Assembly (NCBI GenBank): GCA_002751075.1
Contig: NAOQ01000206.1
Location: forward strand, 7,716-25,572
DNA length: 17,857 nucleotides
Reading direction: 5' to 3'
From: Ichthyophonus hoferi
Taxonomy: Eukaryota; Opisthokonta; Ichthyosporea; Ichthyophonida; Ichthyophonidae
In this document: positions 1 to 9,443 of the stretch, piece by piece
Numbering within the stretch: position 1 is the first letter of the stretch
Layout of the letters: each line of letters begins with the position of its first letter
The notes under the pieces: generated by a model
The model's database searches: none
Told to the model about the DNA's origin: nothing
The model's input: only the letters and a program-made list of their open reading frames with translations
Translations under genes and position numbers: made by a program

Positions 1-374
1 TCAGGCTGCCTCCATTTATGTTGCTTGGGATTAATAAACTGTACTCTAGAAATATCTACTTATAACGTTATTTTCGTCCCCTCTAGGATGCAGAGAAGCG
101 TCTTGTATACTAGTTACACTATTAGTAATCACGAATAGTAAGCATTGTCAGGTTAATTCCATATTATTATAATAAAGCAATTCACATAACTTTTTTTAGA
201 GTATCAGTTAAGACTAGTTACTTTCCACTCACTTCTAATCTACCCATAATAGTGTCTATATTCTAATACCCAATCACTAGCAATAAGCAGTGCTCCATAT
301 ATAAATGATATTGTTAATGACGTCATAATCTATTTCCCAATTGACGTGTTCTTATAAACTCTCCTCCCATACAG
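1..374 (+). other. End of mad2 intron 1
   Basis: This stretch should be the 3' part of the intron before the first mad2 exon seen here. It ends in a pyrimidine-rich acceptor (ctcctcccatacag, AG at 373-374). MAD2 homologues have about 30 residues (start Met through the FGINS motif) before the point where coding begins at 375. I found no segment in 1-374 that encodes them and ends at a donor in phase 2. The first exon therefore lies left of the window. The rest is plain AT-rich sequence. Confidence 0.7.
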
Positions 375-3300
375 TATTTTGTATCAGCGAGGGATCTATC
401 CCCCCAGTAATTTCCTTGAACAGCGTAAATATGGAGTACCTGTTATGGTAACTAGTGACGAAAAGCTTACCAACTACATTAATGACGTACTAGGTCATCT
501 GAAATGTAAGTACAGTAGTAGAGGGAAAGGAGGAAAGAGGGAGATGTGTGGGTCTGTTTACATGTATCTATATATATGCATGCATATACATTTATATAGT
601 ACTGTAACATTTGAGATGTAAATGTAGGGGTGGTGAGAGGTAGCGTGAGAGAGAGGGTATGTACGTGTATATACATTTATATAGTATGGGGATATTTGAA
701 ATATAGATGTAGTAGTGGAGGAAGAAAGGGCGATAGGGAGATGTGTGGCGGAGAGGGTATATATGGGTTCGGTTTACATGTGTCTATGCATATGATTACA
801 TGGATATACACATCTATATACATTTCTCTGCTTTTTTGGAGAACACCTTTCCTGTCTCTCTTTTTCTCTTCTATTTTTGCCCTCTGTATGTTACTATCCA
901 ATAAAAAATATCCTTTATTCTCTACTGATTATGGTATAATTATGCATGCACTAAAGCGATTGGGTAAGTTATCATTTCCAGCCAGTTAGGTAGATATTTT
1001 CTCATTTATCTTGGACGATACCCAATGATGTGGATCCACCAAGATTTCTTTAACGATAAACAAAAAATAATGCAATTATGAAATAATATATATGTATATT
1101 GCATATAATTTTAGTAATATTTTAATTGACACTAATTGTTAGTTAAAATTAAATTACTCTGTGTAAAAGGGCGTATTGTTTGCTCCTACTTTACTATTGG
1201 CACATATCCACCCATAGTTCTTTCACAATAAACAAAAATGTTATAATTATAAGATAATACGTATGTATATATATATTAGGTAATCTTATCAATTAATTTA
1301 TTCATATTGGAAAGACGCTAGCAATTGCAAGTAAAGAATCAAAAATAAAAACCCAAAATCTTGACTCAGTCTCAGTTCAACACTGCATGTCTCCGTCTTC
1401 TTGCTGACAGAATCCTTTATATTCACAAGCTGTATTGAGATACATTACCATAACTTTGTATATAAATTTAAGTCTTTTTTCCAGTTCTGATATATATATA
1501 AATTCATTAGCAAGCTTAACTACAATATTATTGCGGTAGGATTCAATGATCAAATTAATGCAGGATGTTAATGGTGTACTGGGGTTAACTTCTACTCTAA
1601 CTGTCTGTTGGGCAGCAACTGAGATAGTATTTTATTGTTGTAGCGAGTGTAAAACGAATTGTCTTGTAGGGATATATGCTTATATTATTGCAGCAAATGA
1701 ATAGGATAGAAAAATGACAAACTTAACTACAATATTGGCATTAATTAGCGTGACAAATAGTTTAGTTAGCTATCAGCTTCAACTGTGCTCCAAAGTTTAT
1801 ATTTTATTATATTATATTATACTATATACACATAGACTGAGCCCAAGTAGAACTTTAACTACTTAGCTAAATTAATACACTATAATTAGGAGCATTAAAA
1901 CCCATAATCCAGATTCGGTCTGTAACGTGCGTATATAGTTTATTAAAATTGTAATCTTTATTAAGATTGCGTGCATAAAATATGTAAAAATTATACAATG
2001 AATGCTATCCTACATTACTACTACAAATCAAGATTGCGATCGTAATACTGATTGGGGTCGATCAATGGAAACTATAGATTACACTGAACAGATCTACCAA
2101 TCTCTGCATATATTAGAATAACCTGCATGTGACAATTAATTATGCCATTAATACTTGAACTAGGTTGCCTAGATTGGTATAGATTCTGTTTTGGCATCTA
2201 ATGTCTTACTCAGGTATAATCTACAAATTATTATTATACAATACAGTTTACCATGTAAATGGATTAATTATTGATTGAGCGTTAATTAGCTTTTATTAAT
2301 TACGATTATAACTATATTGACCTATGTTATGCTATGTACGCAACTATATTGAATCCCATTCACACTAATCATATAACAGAGGGGTTTTAAAAGAGGTTTG
2401 GATAAAGTAATCTACTCTTGAATTCAATATTAATAGTTCAATGTTATGTTTCATATCTACCATACCTGTTGCCTCTCTAAATAATATGCCATAAATCACT
2501 AACACTTACTATTACATACACCTCTTTCTCTCTCTCCCTTCCATATATATACATGTCCGTATACACGCCCTCACGTGCAGTGTGGTTAACCAATCATACG
2601 GTACAGAAGCTGATCTTATTAATAAGCAGAGCTGACAATGGAGAGGCTATGGAACGTTGGCAATTTGATATTGATTGTGATCGTACGATGGGAGTAGATA
2701 GGTAGGTAATGTATAGTGATATTAATAGGGCTAGAGGTAGATATTACAAGATAGGATGGCAACTAGATGGTAGATGCCAAGAAAAGATATAACTGTTATT
2801 TATTTTTCTCTTTACTCTTATTGATTTAAGCCTTGCTCTTGTGCATATGTTATCTACTTTATGATAGCAAAAGAGCAATGAATGAATCAATGCTTTGTGA
2901 TGTCTAGCTAGTATTGAAATATCTGTAATGCGTTGCAATTTTCTTTATTGATTTACTATCTGTCGTTAATCAATATTAAGTATTATTTAGCCAGCATGTA
3001 TGACAACAGAGAAATTCTCTATTAAACCTACGTAGTAATTATTTAGATTAAGCTTAATTTCTGTTTGCCATATTATATTGGGTATACAGTTTGATCTGAA
3101 TGCAATTTTATTGCTTCATATGTGTTTAGAATGGTATAAATTAAACACTGTGTAGTTGAGATGAGGTAAGGCTTCTAATTTTGTTTATACTATGGTCCAC
3201 CACCTGGTATGCGTCATTATCGAGATAACGGCTTAAGCTAAAGACAGTGTATATTATGTTTGCCTAATATTCTACCCTTTCAACCATTAGTGCTATGCTG

Positions 3301-4239
3301 ATACTTATATGATTATTCAGTGCTCCTAAGCAGAAGGAAGAGATCATGATTCAACGAGAAATTCAGTTTCTAATTCGTCAGATTGTAGCCTCTAACACCT
3401 TCCTACCTACACTCGACACTGCTTGTACGTATCATATATATATTTAGTTACAGTATTGTCTCTCTTGCATATTTTATCTCCATTGTGATACTTGTGTATT
3501 TGCTTTTATTCTGCGCTTTTATGCTGTGTGCAATCTGTGTACGAGAAGATAGCTATGTTATTACACCGATATCTCTACTCGACCTCTTCCATCTGGTTAT
3601 ATGGATATATATGATCCTGGTGCTATAGTACTAGTGTATTGCTCTCTCCATGGTATATGGATGTTAATTATTGGGTAATCTGTATCTTGCCTTTAATGGA
3701 TACAATAATCGCACTAATAGCTTCCATGATTAAATGCTATTGTGATATAGCTTATGTCTTTGTTTATCTTTATATATTAGAGCAAGCAGTAGATGGAGCT
3801 AGGAATATGTCCCAGCTATAAATACTTGCCTCTGCAGTTCAAACATGTGGCAGTGAACCCGTTATATTATTGACTATAATTACAAATCACGGCAACATAG
3901 GTTGAAATGGATAAATATGCTCTATGTTTTCTATCCCCAGGTTAGGATGAGACAAACCGGCCCAGATACATCATAATCTACTATGTACATTCATTCAGAC
4001 CACAGATTGAAAACCATTTTATTTACCTTACCTAACACCCTTATATCACTACATTACATAACACAGGTACATTTGAACTTTTAGTATACACAGACAAAGA
4101 TATGGATACCCCCCACCAGTGGAATGAAACCGATCCCCACTATGTAGAGAATCCAGAAGAGGTCCATTTGCGTTCTTTCTCTACTACTATTCATCGCATT
4201 GCACCTACAATTGCCTACAAGGTTGGTGCAGATAACTAA
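375..4239 (+). CDS. Mitotic spindle assembly checkpoint protein MAD2 (HORMA domain), 5'-partial, four exons
   Basis: Spliced exons are 375-505, 2581-2701, 3321-3424 and 4067-4239 (stop TAA 4237-4239). Junction phases agree: 375 needs two bases from upstream, and the donors are GTAAGT at 506, GTAGGT at 2702 and GTACGT at 3425. The product has 175 residues after the missing first exon. From memory that equals human MAD2 from residue 31 to 205. Clear family motifs are ILYQRGIYPP at the start, VQKL, GEAMERWQFDIDCD, SAPKQKE, IRQI..NTFLP, FELLVYTDKD and the C-terminal EVHLRSFSTTIHRI..AYK. MAD2 is a HORMA-domain protein. At unattached kinetochores it changes from an open to a closed fold, gripping MAD1 or CDC20 with its C-terminal safety belt to hold back the anaphase-promoting complex. 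The belt is complete here. MAD2 is a better match than MAD2B/REV7 because of the WQFD and LRSFSTTIH motifs. No damage is visible. Confidence 0.96.
513..830 (+). repeat. Imperfect ~200-bp direct duplication just after the mad2 exon
   Basis: In the intron after exon 375-505, a module with gggagatgtgtgg, then gtttacatgt and atatacattt, occurs at about 513-627 and again at about 706-830. A further partial copy of its tail (atatacatttatatagta) lies at 669-686, against 583-600. The repeat is purine-rich, then TA-rich. The open frames seen here on both strands come from this repeat and are not genes. Confidence 0.6.
1036..1290 (+). repeat. Direct repeat pair in mad2 intron, spacing ~170 bp
   Basis: A segment of about 85 bp starting atccaccaagatttcttt at 1036 recurs from about 1207 as atccacccatagttcttt. 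Both continue through an ataaacaaaaa motif and an AT run containing atgtatat. By eye identity is roughly three quarters. This looks like an old local duplication or two decayed copies of a short repeat. Nothing coding is seen in the rest of the 2.1-kb intron. Confidence 0.5.
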
Positions 4240-4356
4240 GCCTTTAAAGGGAAAGGTCTATCTATATCTGAATGGAAATTAAAAAAACCTTTATGTAATT
4301 GGAACAGCGGCGGTGGCGTCATAGACTGGCTCTGGTATACCACCTGCTGATAAAAG

Positions 4357-4362
4357 AATAAA
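4357..4362 (+). promoter_or_regulatory. mad2 poly(A) signal
   Basis: A canonical AATAAA lies 118 bases after the mad2 stop codon, followed by an AT-rich stretch. This is the expected 3' end of the mad2 transcript. The 3'UTR between them contains no other feature I recognise. Confidence 0.6.
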
Positions 4363-4555
4363 ATACAATTAAAAATGTACATCAAGGATTCATTTGATAT
4401 AATGTTCGAATCGAAGTATTGTGTGCTAAACTGATAATGTTTATGTCAAATATGAATCGTTACATGTAGAGCATAGGTCAAAATGGTTATAGTTATAAGT
4501 AGCAAATGCGAAGTCAATACATAGTCTACATATATATATATACATATACAGTATA

Positions 4556-4894
4556 TTATAATTGAATAGTATCAGAAACTGTGGCGGTTCTATTGACTTG
4601 TCCACAGCTGTCGGGGCCTCCTATTAAATAGTTGGTAGTAGTTACTATTGCTGGACCAGTGTTAATAATAGTCACTTGATTGGTTTTGTTTTTAAGGCTC
4701 AGTTGCGATAGAGTTTCTATAAAAGGCCTATATACCAACTCCCTAGGTAACTGGCTGTAGAAATCATACCTCTGTTCTAATTCAGAAGGGATAGATGCAT
4801 TGATGCGCTTGGGGTGCGAATGTGGAAATTGCACAATGAGATCGATCAGTAAGGGGTGATATATTAGGTTGTAAATAATAACTATAGTGGCCAT
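4556..4894 (-). CDS. Unrecognised 112-codon ORF, convergent with mad2
   Basis: I do not recognise this product. The frame opens with ATG directly after an in-frame TAA and closes with TAA at the low-coordinate end. Residues 3-22 are mostly hydrophobic, but with a His and an Asp inside, so this is at best a weak signal or anchor. The remainder is polar and of ordinary complexity (FPHSHPKRINASIPSELE, LVYRPFIETLSQLSLKN), with three N-x-S/T sites (N32, N69, N101). It is less AT-rich than the surrounding spacer and not low-complexity, unlike most other unspliced frames here, which favours real or formerly real coding sequence. It could be the last exon of a minus-strand gene or a relic. I see no AATAAA soon after its stop. 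Confidence 0.35.
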   Translation of the reverse strand: MATIVIIYNLIYHPLLIDLIVQFPHSHPKRINASIPSELEQRYDFYSQLPRELVYRPFIETLSQLSLKNKTNQVTIINTGPAIVTTTNYLIGGPDSCGQVNRTATVSDTIQL

Positions 4895-5082
4895 TTAATG
4901 CTAATAAGCAGTTCTGAATTCTGAAGAAGCAAGAGATCTGGACACTGATTATCATATACGAGAGCTAGTGGTGGATTAGACATTACAATAACGATGTGGT
5001 TATTACATAGGAATAAATGAAAAGTATATTTTTTGTGCGTTCACGAGAATTTTGTATTTTGCTATTGATATTGCGTATCTGT

Positions 5083-6115
5083 GAGCGGGTGCTATTTTTT
5101 GGTTATCACTGTGTTCTATAATCTAAATGGAACCTATCATGATTTTTTTTATTGGCTAATACAATTTATGAAAGATAGCAGAGGCCCACTAAGAATGTCT
5201 GATCCTATCTCGATATGATACTATTGTTTCTTTATCTGAATGACTCATTAGCCGATTCACTGATTTAAGTGCTTGTACACTATGCATGAACAAAATTAAT
5301 TTGAACTATGTGTTCATTCAGAGCTAACTATCTTGTAGCAAATAGTTTACTGATATAAGGCTGTGGTGTACCGAATATAGATAGATAGATAGCTACATGT
5401 ACAGAATGGGTACAAGTAGTTTGTCACAACTAATTGTTATGGTATATATAGTAGGGTATATTTTAAGTGCAAATGTGTCTAGTTAAGAGAATTCCAGTAC
5501 ATGACTTGGTAGTTAAACTAAATAAATATCTTTGGCTTTTATTTTAATTTTTTATTTGCAATGGCTGGCTGTCTGCTATCTAAAATGAATGAAATAATAA
5601 CTACAACACAACACAGACTGAAAATGACAATTTGGGCTCCATATATTCCAGAAATGAATTGTTAAATTAGGATTTGCTTTGATGTGGTATTTGATGTAAA
5701 TTATTGTTATCGGTGTTGTCATAATCTAGTATCGGCATGTGTTGTGTGTATTTCGTACGTATTTTATCTGTGTACAGATAATGAGCAGGTTAGAAACAAT
5801 GCACTGCTTAGAGTATTGGGTTTAGTTAATTAGTACAATAGCCTTTACGTAAGGTTAATCCTTAAGCAGTGTGACACTTACTAGATATTTTTTATAAGAT
5901 TATTAACTCTGAATGAAACACATAGTTCAAATTGATTTTTTTGATACATAATGAGCAAGTACTTACATTTGTGAATTGCCTAATGAGCTATTCAAATAAG
6001 GAAACCGTAGTAGAATCTTACATGAATTGTATGAGTCAGTAAGAATATTTATAATTGGCTCCATTTAGATAACTGAACACACTGATAGTTATCTAAAACA
6101 AAATAGCACCCGCTG
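5083..6115. mobile_element. Decayed foldback element with ~225-250-bp inverted arms
   Basis: The left arm (about 5083-5335) starts gagcgggtgctatttt. The right arm (about 5891-6115), read on the other strand, starts cagcgggtgctatttt. The arms stay alignable inward through matching blocks: atctaaatgga, tacaattYatg, the region after tctgaatgactcattag, and aatttgaactatgtgtt. The last pairs 5303-5319 with about 5918-5934. I judge identity about 75-80% with indels, including roughly 40 extra bases in the left arm. The 540-bp middle has no open frame and a short GATA run near 5380. No target-site duplication is evident. The right-hand CAGCG end recalls hAT-type termini, but the family is unproven. 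It is a non-autonomous, long-inverted-repeat, MITE-like or foldback DNA transposon. Confidence 0.7.
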
Positions 6116-6300
6116 TAAAACGAATACGAAAGGAAACAAAAAACAATAATAAAGCCGTAGCCGTTCACAAATATACGGCCCCTGGCGCACCCAGGTTACG
6201 CGACATCCCATCGTGCCTGTGTGCATGTACACTATCGTTATAGGCAAACACGAATACGTTCGCGACACACCAAACTTTACGTTTTTTTATTATTTGTAAA
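6116..6300. other. CpG-containing patch against the right end of the foldback element
   Basis: Within very AT-rich spacer, about 6116-6285 holds many CpG dinucleotides (gccgtagccgttc, tggcgcacc, ttacgcgacat, tacgttcgcgacac) and is clearly less AT-rich. It has no open reading frame of note. It starts exactly where the inverted arm stops. It may be part of a larger element, a separate insertion or a small regulatory patch. I cannot tell which. Confidence 0.35.
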
Positions 6301-7736
6301 ACAATATCATAATATATAGATATATAATCATATTATACAACACTCAATTGGCGACCCCGAATCATGTGGACAAGTTGCTATAACTATCATAGCTTGCTAT
6401 AATATTTTTATCAAAGTTAAAACTTTAGCACTTACATATAGACACTTAAAATGATTTGTCCTTGGTTTTTCTTGGGTATTTAATTTCAATGCATGTAAGC
6501 AATATTTAATATTGGGAAACTAATCTAGTTTTAAATAAAATATTCAAGTATAGTAAGGGGGTGTTAGTCATACATTGGAACAATCCCATACTGGTGCATA
6601 TGGATAAGCCAAGTGAAAAAGTATAGTAAAGAGTGCTATGATTACATAGGAACCTCCCCTGACAGAAGTGGAAATAAGCTAAAGCTCAATTATTAGCTTG
6701 ATTGTTAGGACTATATTAAGTCACCGTAGCTAGTCACTTTAACCAAAAACTATATAACCAAACCTCGGGTCTGTATCTAGGACCAGAAATTATACATCCA
6801 AATAAATGCAGTTTGAACATAGTCTGAAAGTAATATTTTTATTATAATTATGACTAGAAGCCAAATCCTAAGATCATCCGAAGATGACTGTTCCAAGCAC
6901 AAATTATTACTAACACCTATCACCCATACCTGGTCCGTGAGGATAGAAAAGAAAGTGACAATAATACTCCCAGCAGACTGAAGAATCTACCACAGGTAAC
7001 CATAATCTGCCCCATGAGACTACTTTCCCACAGATTTGGATCTTGACTCCTCTTCAAATGATAGTCTTGGATCGACAAACTTAGAGGATCAATCCTATTG
7101 ATAAGATAATGGCACTTAGTAAAATAAATATAAATGAGATTACACGTTCATCACCTAATGAAACAAATTAATTTAAGGTTTACGATCAGATCTGTCATGA
7201 ATGCATAAATGTAGATATACTAAAGTGGGAGCACTTCATAAACACATGCACTGTGGTATGATGGTAATCATACAGTGAAAGTGTGTTTTATTTTATTCTT
7301 TAAAATAAAAATGCTGTGAACACGTTAAACAGCTAGATCTAAGTATAGTAAGAGCTGACATGATTTCCAAATGAATAGACAAGAAAGTGTAGGCTGATCT
7401 ATTATTGCCCTAATATATATAGTTATTTTTGCATGCCATGAATTTTATATAGTGGAGTGGTCCTTAATTTTAAGCCAATGTTATGGTTAGAGTTTTATCC
7501 ACCTTGAGCGGCATTTGAAGATCACTAGAAATGTTTCACAGTAATAAAAACAAAACCTATTTATGTATTTATTCTCATCCGAAGGAAAACACGTATCAGC
7601 CCTCTATCCTCCTATCCCAGAAGCATGTAAATAATACTTCGAAAATATGGCTCACTGTAAATAGGCCAATTTATTCATTTATAACTGGATACTAACTGAT
7701 AATTGATTACACTTATATTATAAAGAAAAAAAAAAT
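6300..7736. other. AT-rich intergenic spacer
   Basis: No open frame, exon-like segment or RNA gene is apparent. Small features only: a short potential hairpin of ttttatttta against aaaataaaa near 7285-7312, and atggcacttagta at 7109-7121, which is repeated inverted at 8322-8334. Confidence 0.5.
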
Positions 7737-8060
7737 TGCTGCAAGACCATCAACTCTGAAGCAACATGCGCTACGGCTGGCAAGTTGGTAACAAGTGGAT
7801 CATGAAATGATTAGTCCAATATTATTTGTTTTAATGACGTTCCGAGTATAAAGAAATGATGTGTCAATGTATTTTAATCGGAAGTGAGCAATTGGACTAA
7901 TAAACAGCTATTCAGATAAGGAGAGATATGTTAGATCAATTGGAAATTTTAGATCAAGTTGTGATCAAGCAATTCTAGTGGGCCTTACTGGTCTCATGTT
8001 AGTCATAATAGCCAATACGAATCCATATAATCATTTTTATTTTAGACTGAAATATGGCAA
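7737..8060 (-). repeat. Second, diverged relative of the foldback arm
   Basis: The reverse complement of this stretch follows the left arm of the 5083-6115 element block by block. It contains attggctatt, then ggcccacta (exact, also at about 5179-5187 in the arm), then cttatctgaata (arm: tttatctgaatg), and finally catgttgcttcagagt and cttgcagcaa (arm: tgttcattcagagc and cttgtagcaa). The blocks are collinear but spaced by indels, so this is an older or different family member. I could not place a convincing partner arm upstream. Confidence 0.5.
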
Positions 8061-9443
8061 ACAGTATATTGACATCCGTAATCAACAAGGGCCGCGAAAA
8101 GGACAAAAGGAATACAGGAACGAAAACAATTAGTGAAGATATAAATAATAACGTATAAATCATTATAAACAAAGCTTTGCCTTACTACTTCTTTGCTAAC
8201 AATATCATATATATCTATATACTTTTATTGATATTAGGAAGTATTTAACCTGTATTCTATAACCATTGAATTTTATTGTCCAGTTCTTTGTTGGCACTTG
8301 ATTTCCTTCTCCTATTGAAAATACTAAGTGCCATTTAGTTACTTTTAATAGTAATTATAGGAAAATTTGGGTGTAGAAACATGGTAAGGTAGAAGCGTGG
8401 TAATGCTATAATAACTTTACAATGGTGTTATGTTACGTCATTAATTAAAGAATTTTTATATACAAGCAAATTGAAAATAATCGTACTATCTCACATTGTA
8501 ATTGGTTCGTTATTGTTGTTATAGATTTATTCTCACCTATCTTATCCACCTATCTTATCTGTTGGGCTACTTTCGTGTGCCCTTGATGGCCTTATGCTCT
8601 CCATTTATCGCCTAATCCAATAACGAAGCATATACGTTTATAGCCATCTACATATCAAATAGGATAAAACTTGAGCGTACAGGAATGAACCATTTATATT
8701 AGTTTATCTAACTAAAGCATAGAATCTTGAAAAATATAACACGTGCCCAGTTCCTTGAACATATGGTTACTTATCCAGGGAATTTTACAGGAAATATATA
8801 TTATTAATTAGTAATTTATAAACCACTAACATCATTTTATTTCTATGTCAAATAAATGATCTAAGTTTAAGCCAGTGGTTAATGTGGGAGCAATACTTAT
8901 AGCTAAACCAATTAGAACGTTTATGAGGTAAATTGGACAAGCTTAATTACATAATCTGGCGTATGCATCTATTCTAACCACTAGTAACACATGTCTTTTG
9001 TTCCCACAACATTCTCTACCCCAACTATCATTCCTCATTTGTTTGACTTCTTAGTCTATTTTAGGTTGTTATGGGTTTAAACCAATCACTTAATCACTAG
9101 AAGCTATAGGCTGAAGATCAAGAACAAAGCTTCCCCTATAATATAAAATATTATTGCATTTTGTTGCTGACATACATAATATTATTTTTAGTTACACTAT
9201 ATTACTATATTATTAGCGTAGTAGTCAAAGTAGCCATATCATTAACTAATAGTTACACTATACCAATATTCAAGCATCTGCATTAACTAAACTAAGAGTG
9301 TTCTAGCTACCTACATCCTACTTTATCACATAGTGCCATACATGGTATATATATCTGTGCGTGTACGCAGTTCTTAGGAATAGCACTAATATACATGTTA
9401 TATTTACATATATTTACAACTTCACTTTATTTATTAACTGTAC
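8061..9443. other. AT-rich spacer upstream of the membrane-protein gene
   Basis: No coding signal is seen on either strand. It presumably contains the promoter and 5'UTR of the downstream gene, but no core promoter motif stands out from the general TA-richness. A possible hairpin lies at 8819-8882. Confidence 0.45.
8819..8882. repeat. Imperfect hairpin
   Basis: Two nested complementary pairs occur: AACCACT (8821-8827) with AGTGGTT (8874-8880), and ATCATTTTATT (8831-8841) with AATAAATGAT (8851-8860, one-base bulge). The inner loop is short and the right side has an unpaired stretch. It could be a tiny MITE remnant or chance pairing in AT-rich DNA. Confidence 0.3.

Noticed and set aside
20-50. 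Possible mad2 first-exon end (a frame reads L-L-G-I-N-K-L)
   Set aside because: It resembles the FGINS motif only in passing, is not followed by a donor in phase 2, and lacks the preceding conserved residues.
379-989. Open frames running past the mad2 exon at 375-505 and through 630-989
   Set aside because: The first 43 codons are the mad2 exon. Beyond 505 the frames run through the intronic duplication, have no family resemblance and begin at non-ATG or repeat positions.
3639-3821. 60-codon plus-strand frame in the last mad2 intron
   Set aside because: It has no recognisable motif, lies wholly inside an intron whose flanking exons join in phase, and is of a length expected by chance.
4398-4420. 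tRNA B-box-like gttcgaatc
   Set aside because: The flanking bases do not form a T-stem, and no A box or acceptor stem is found upstream.
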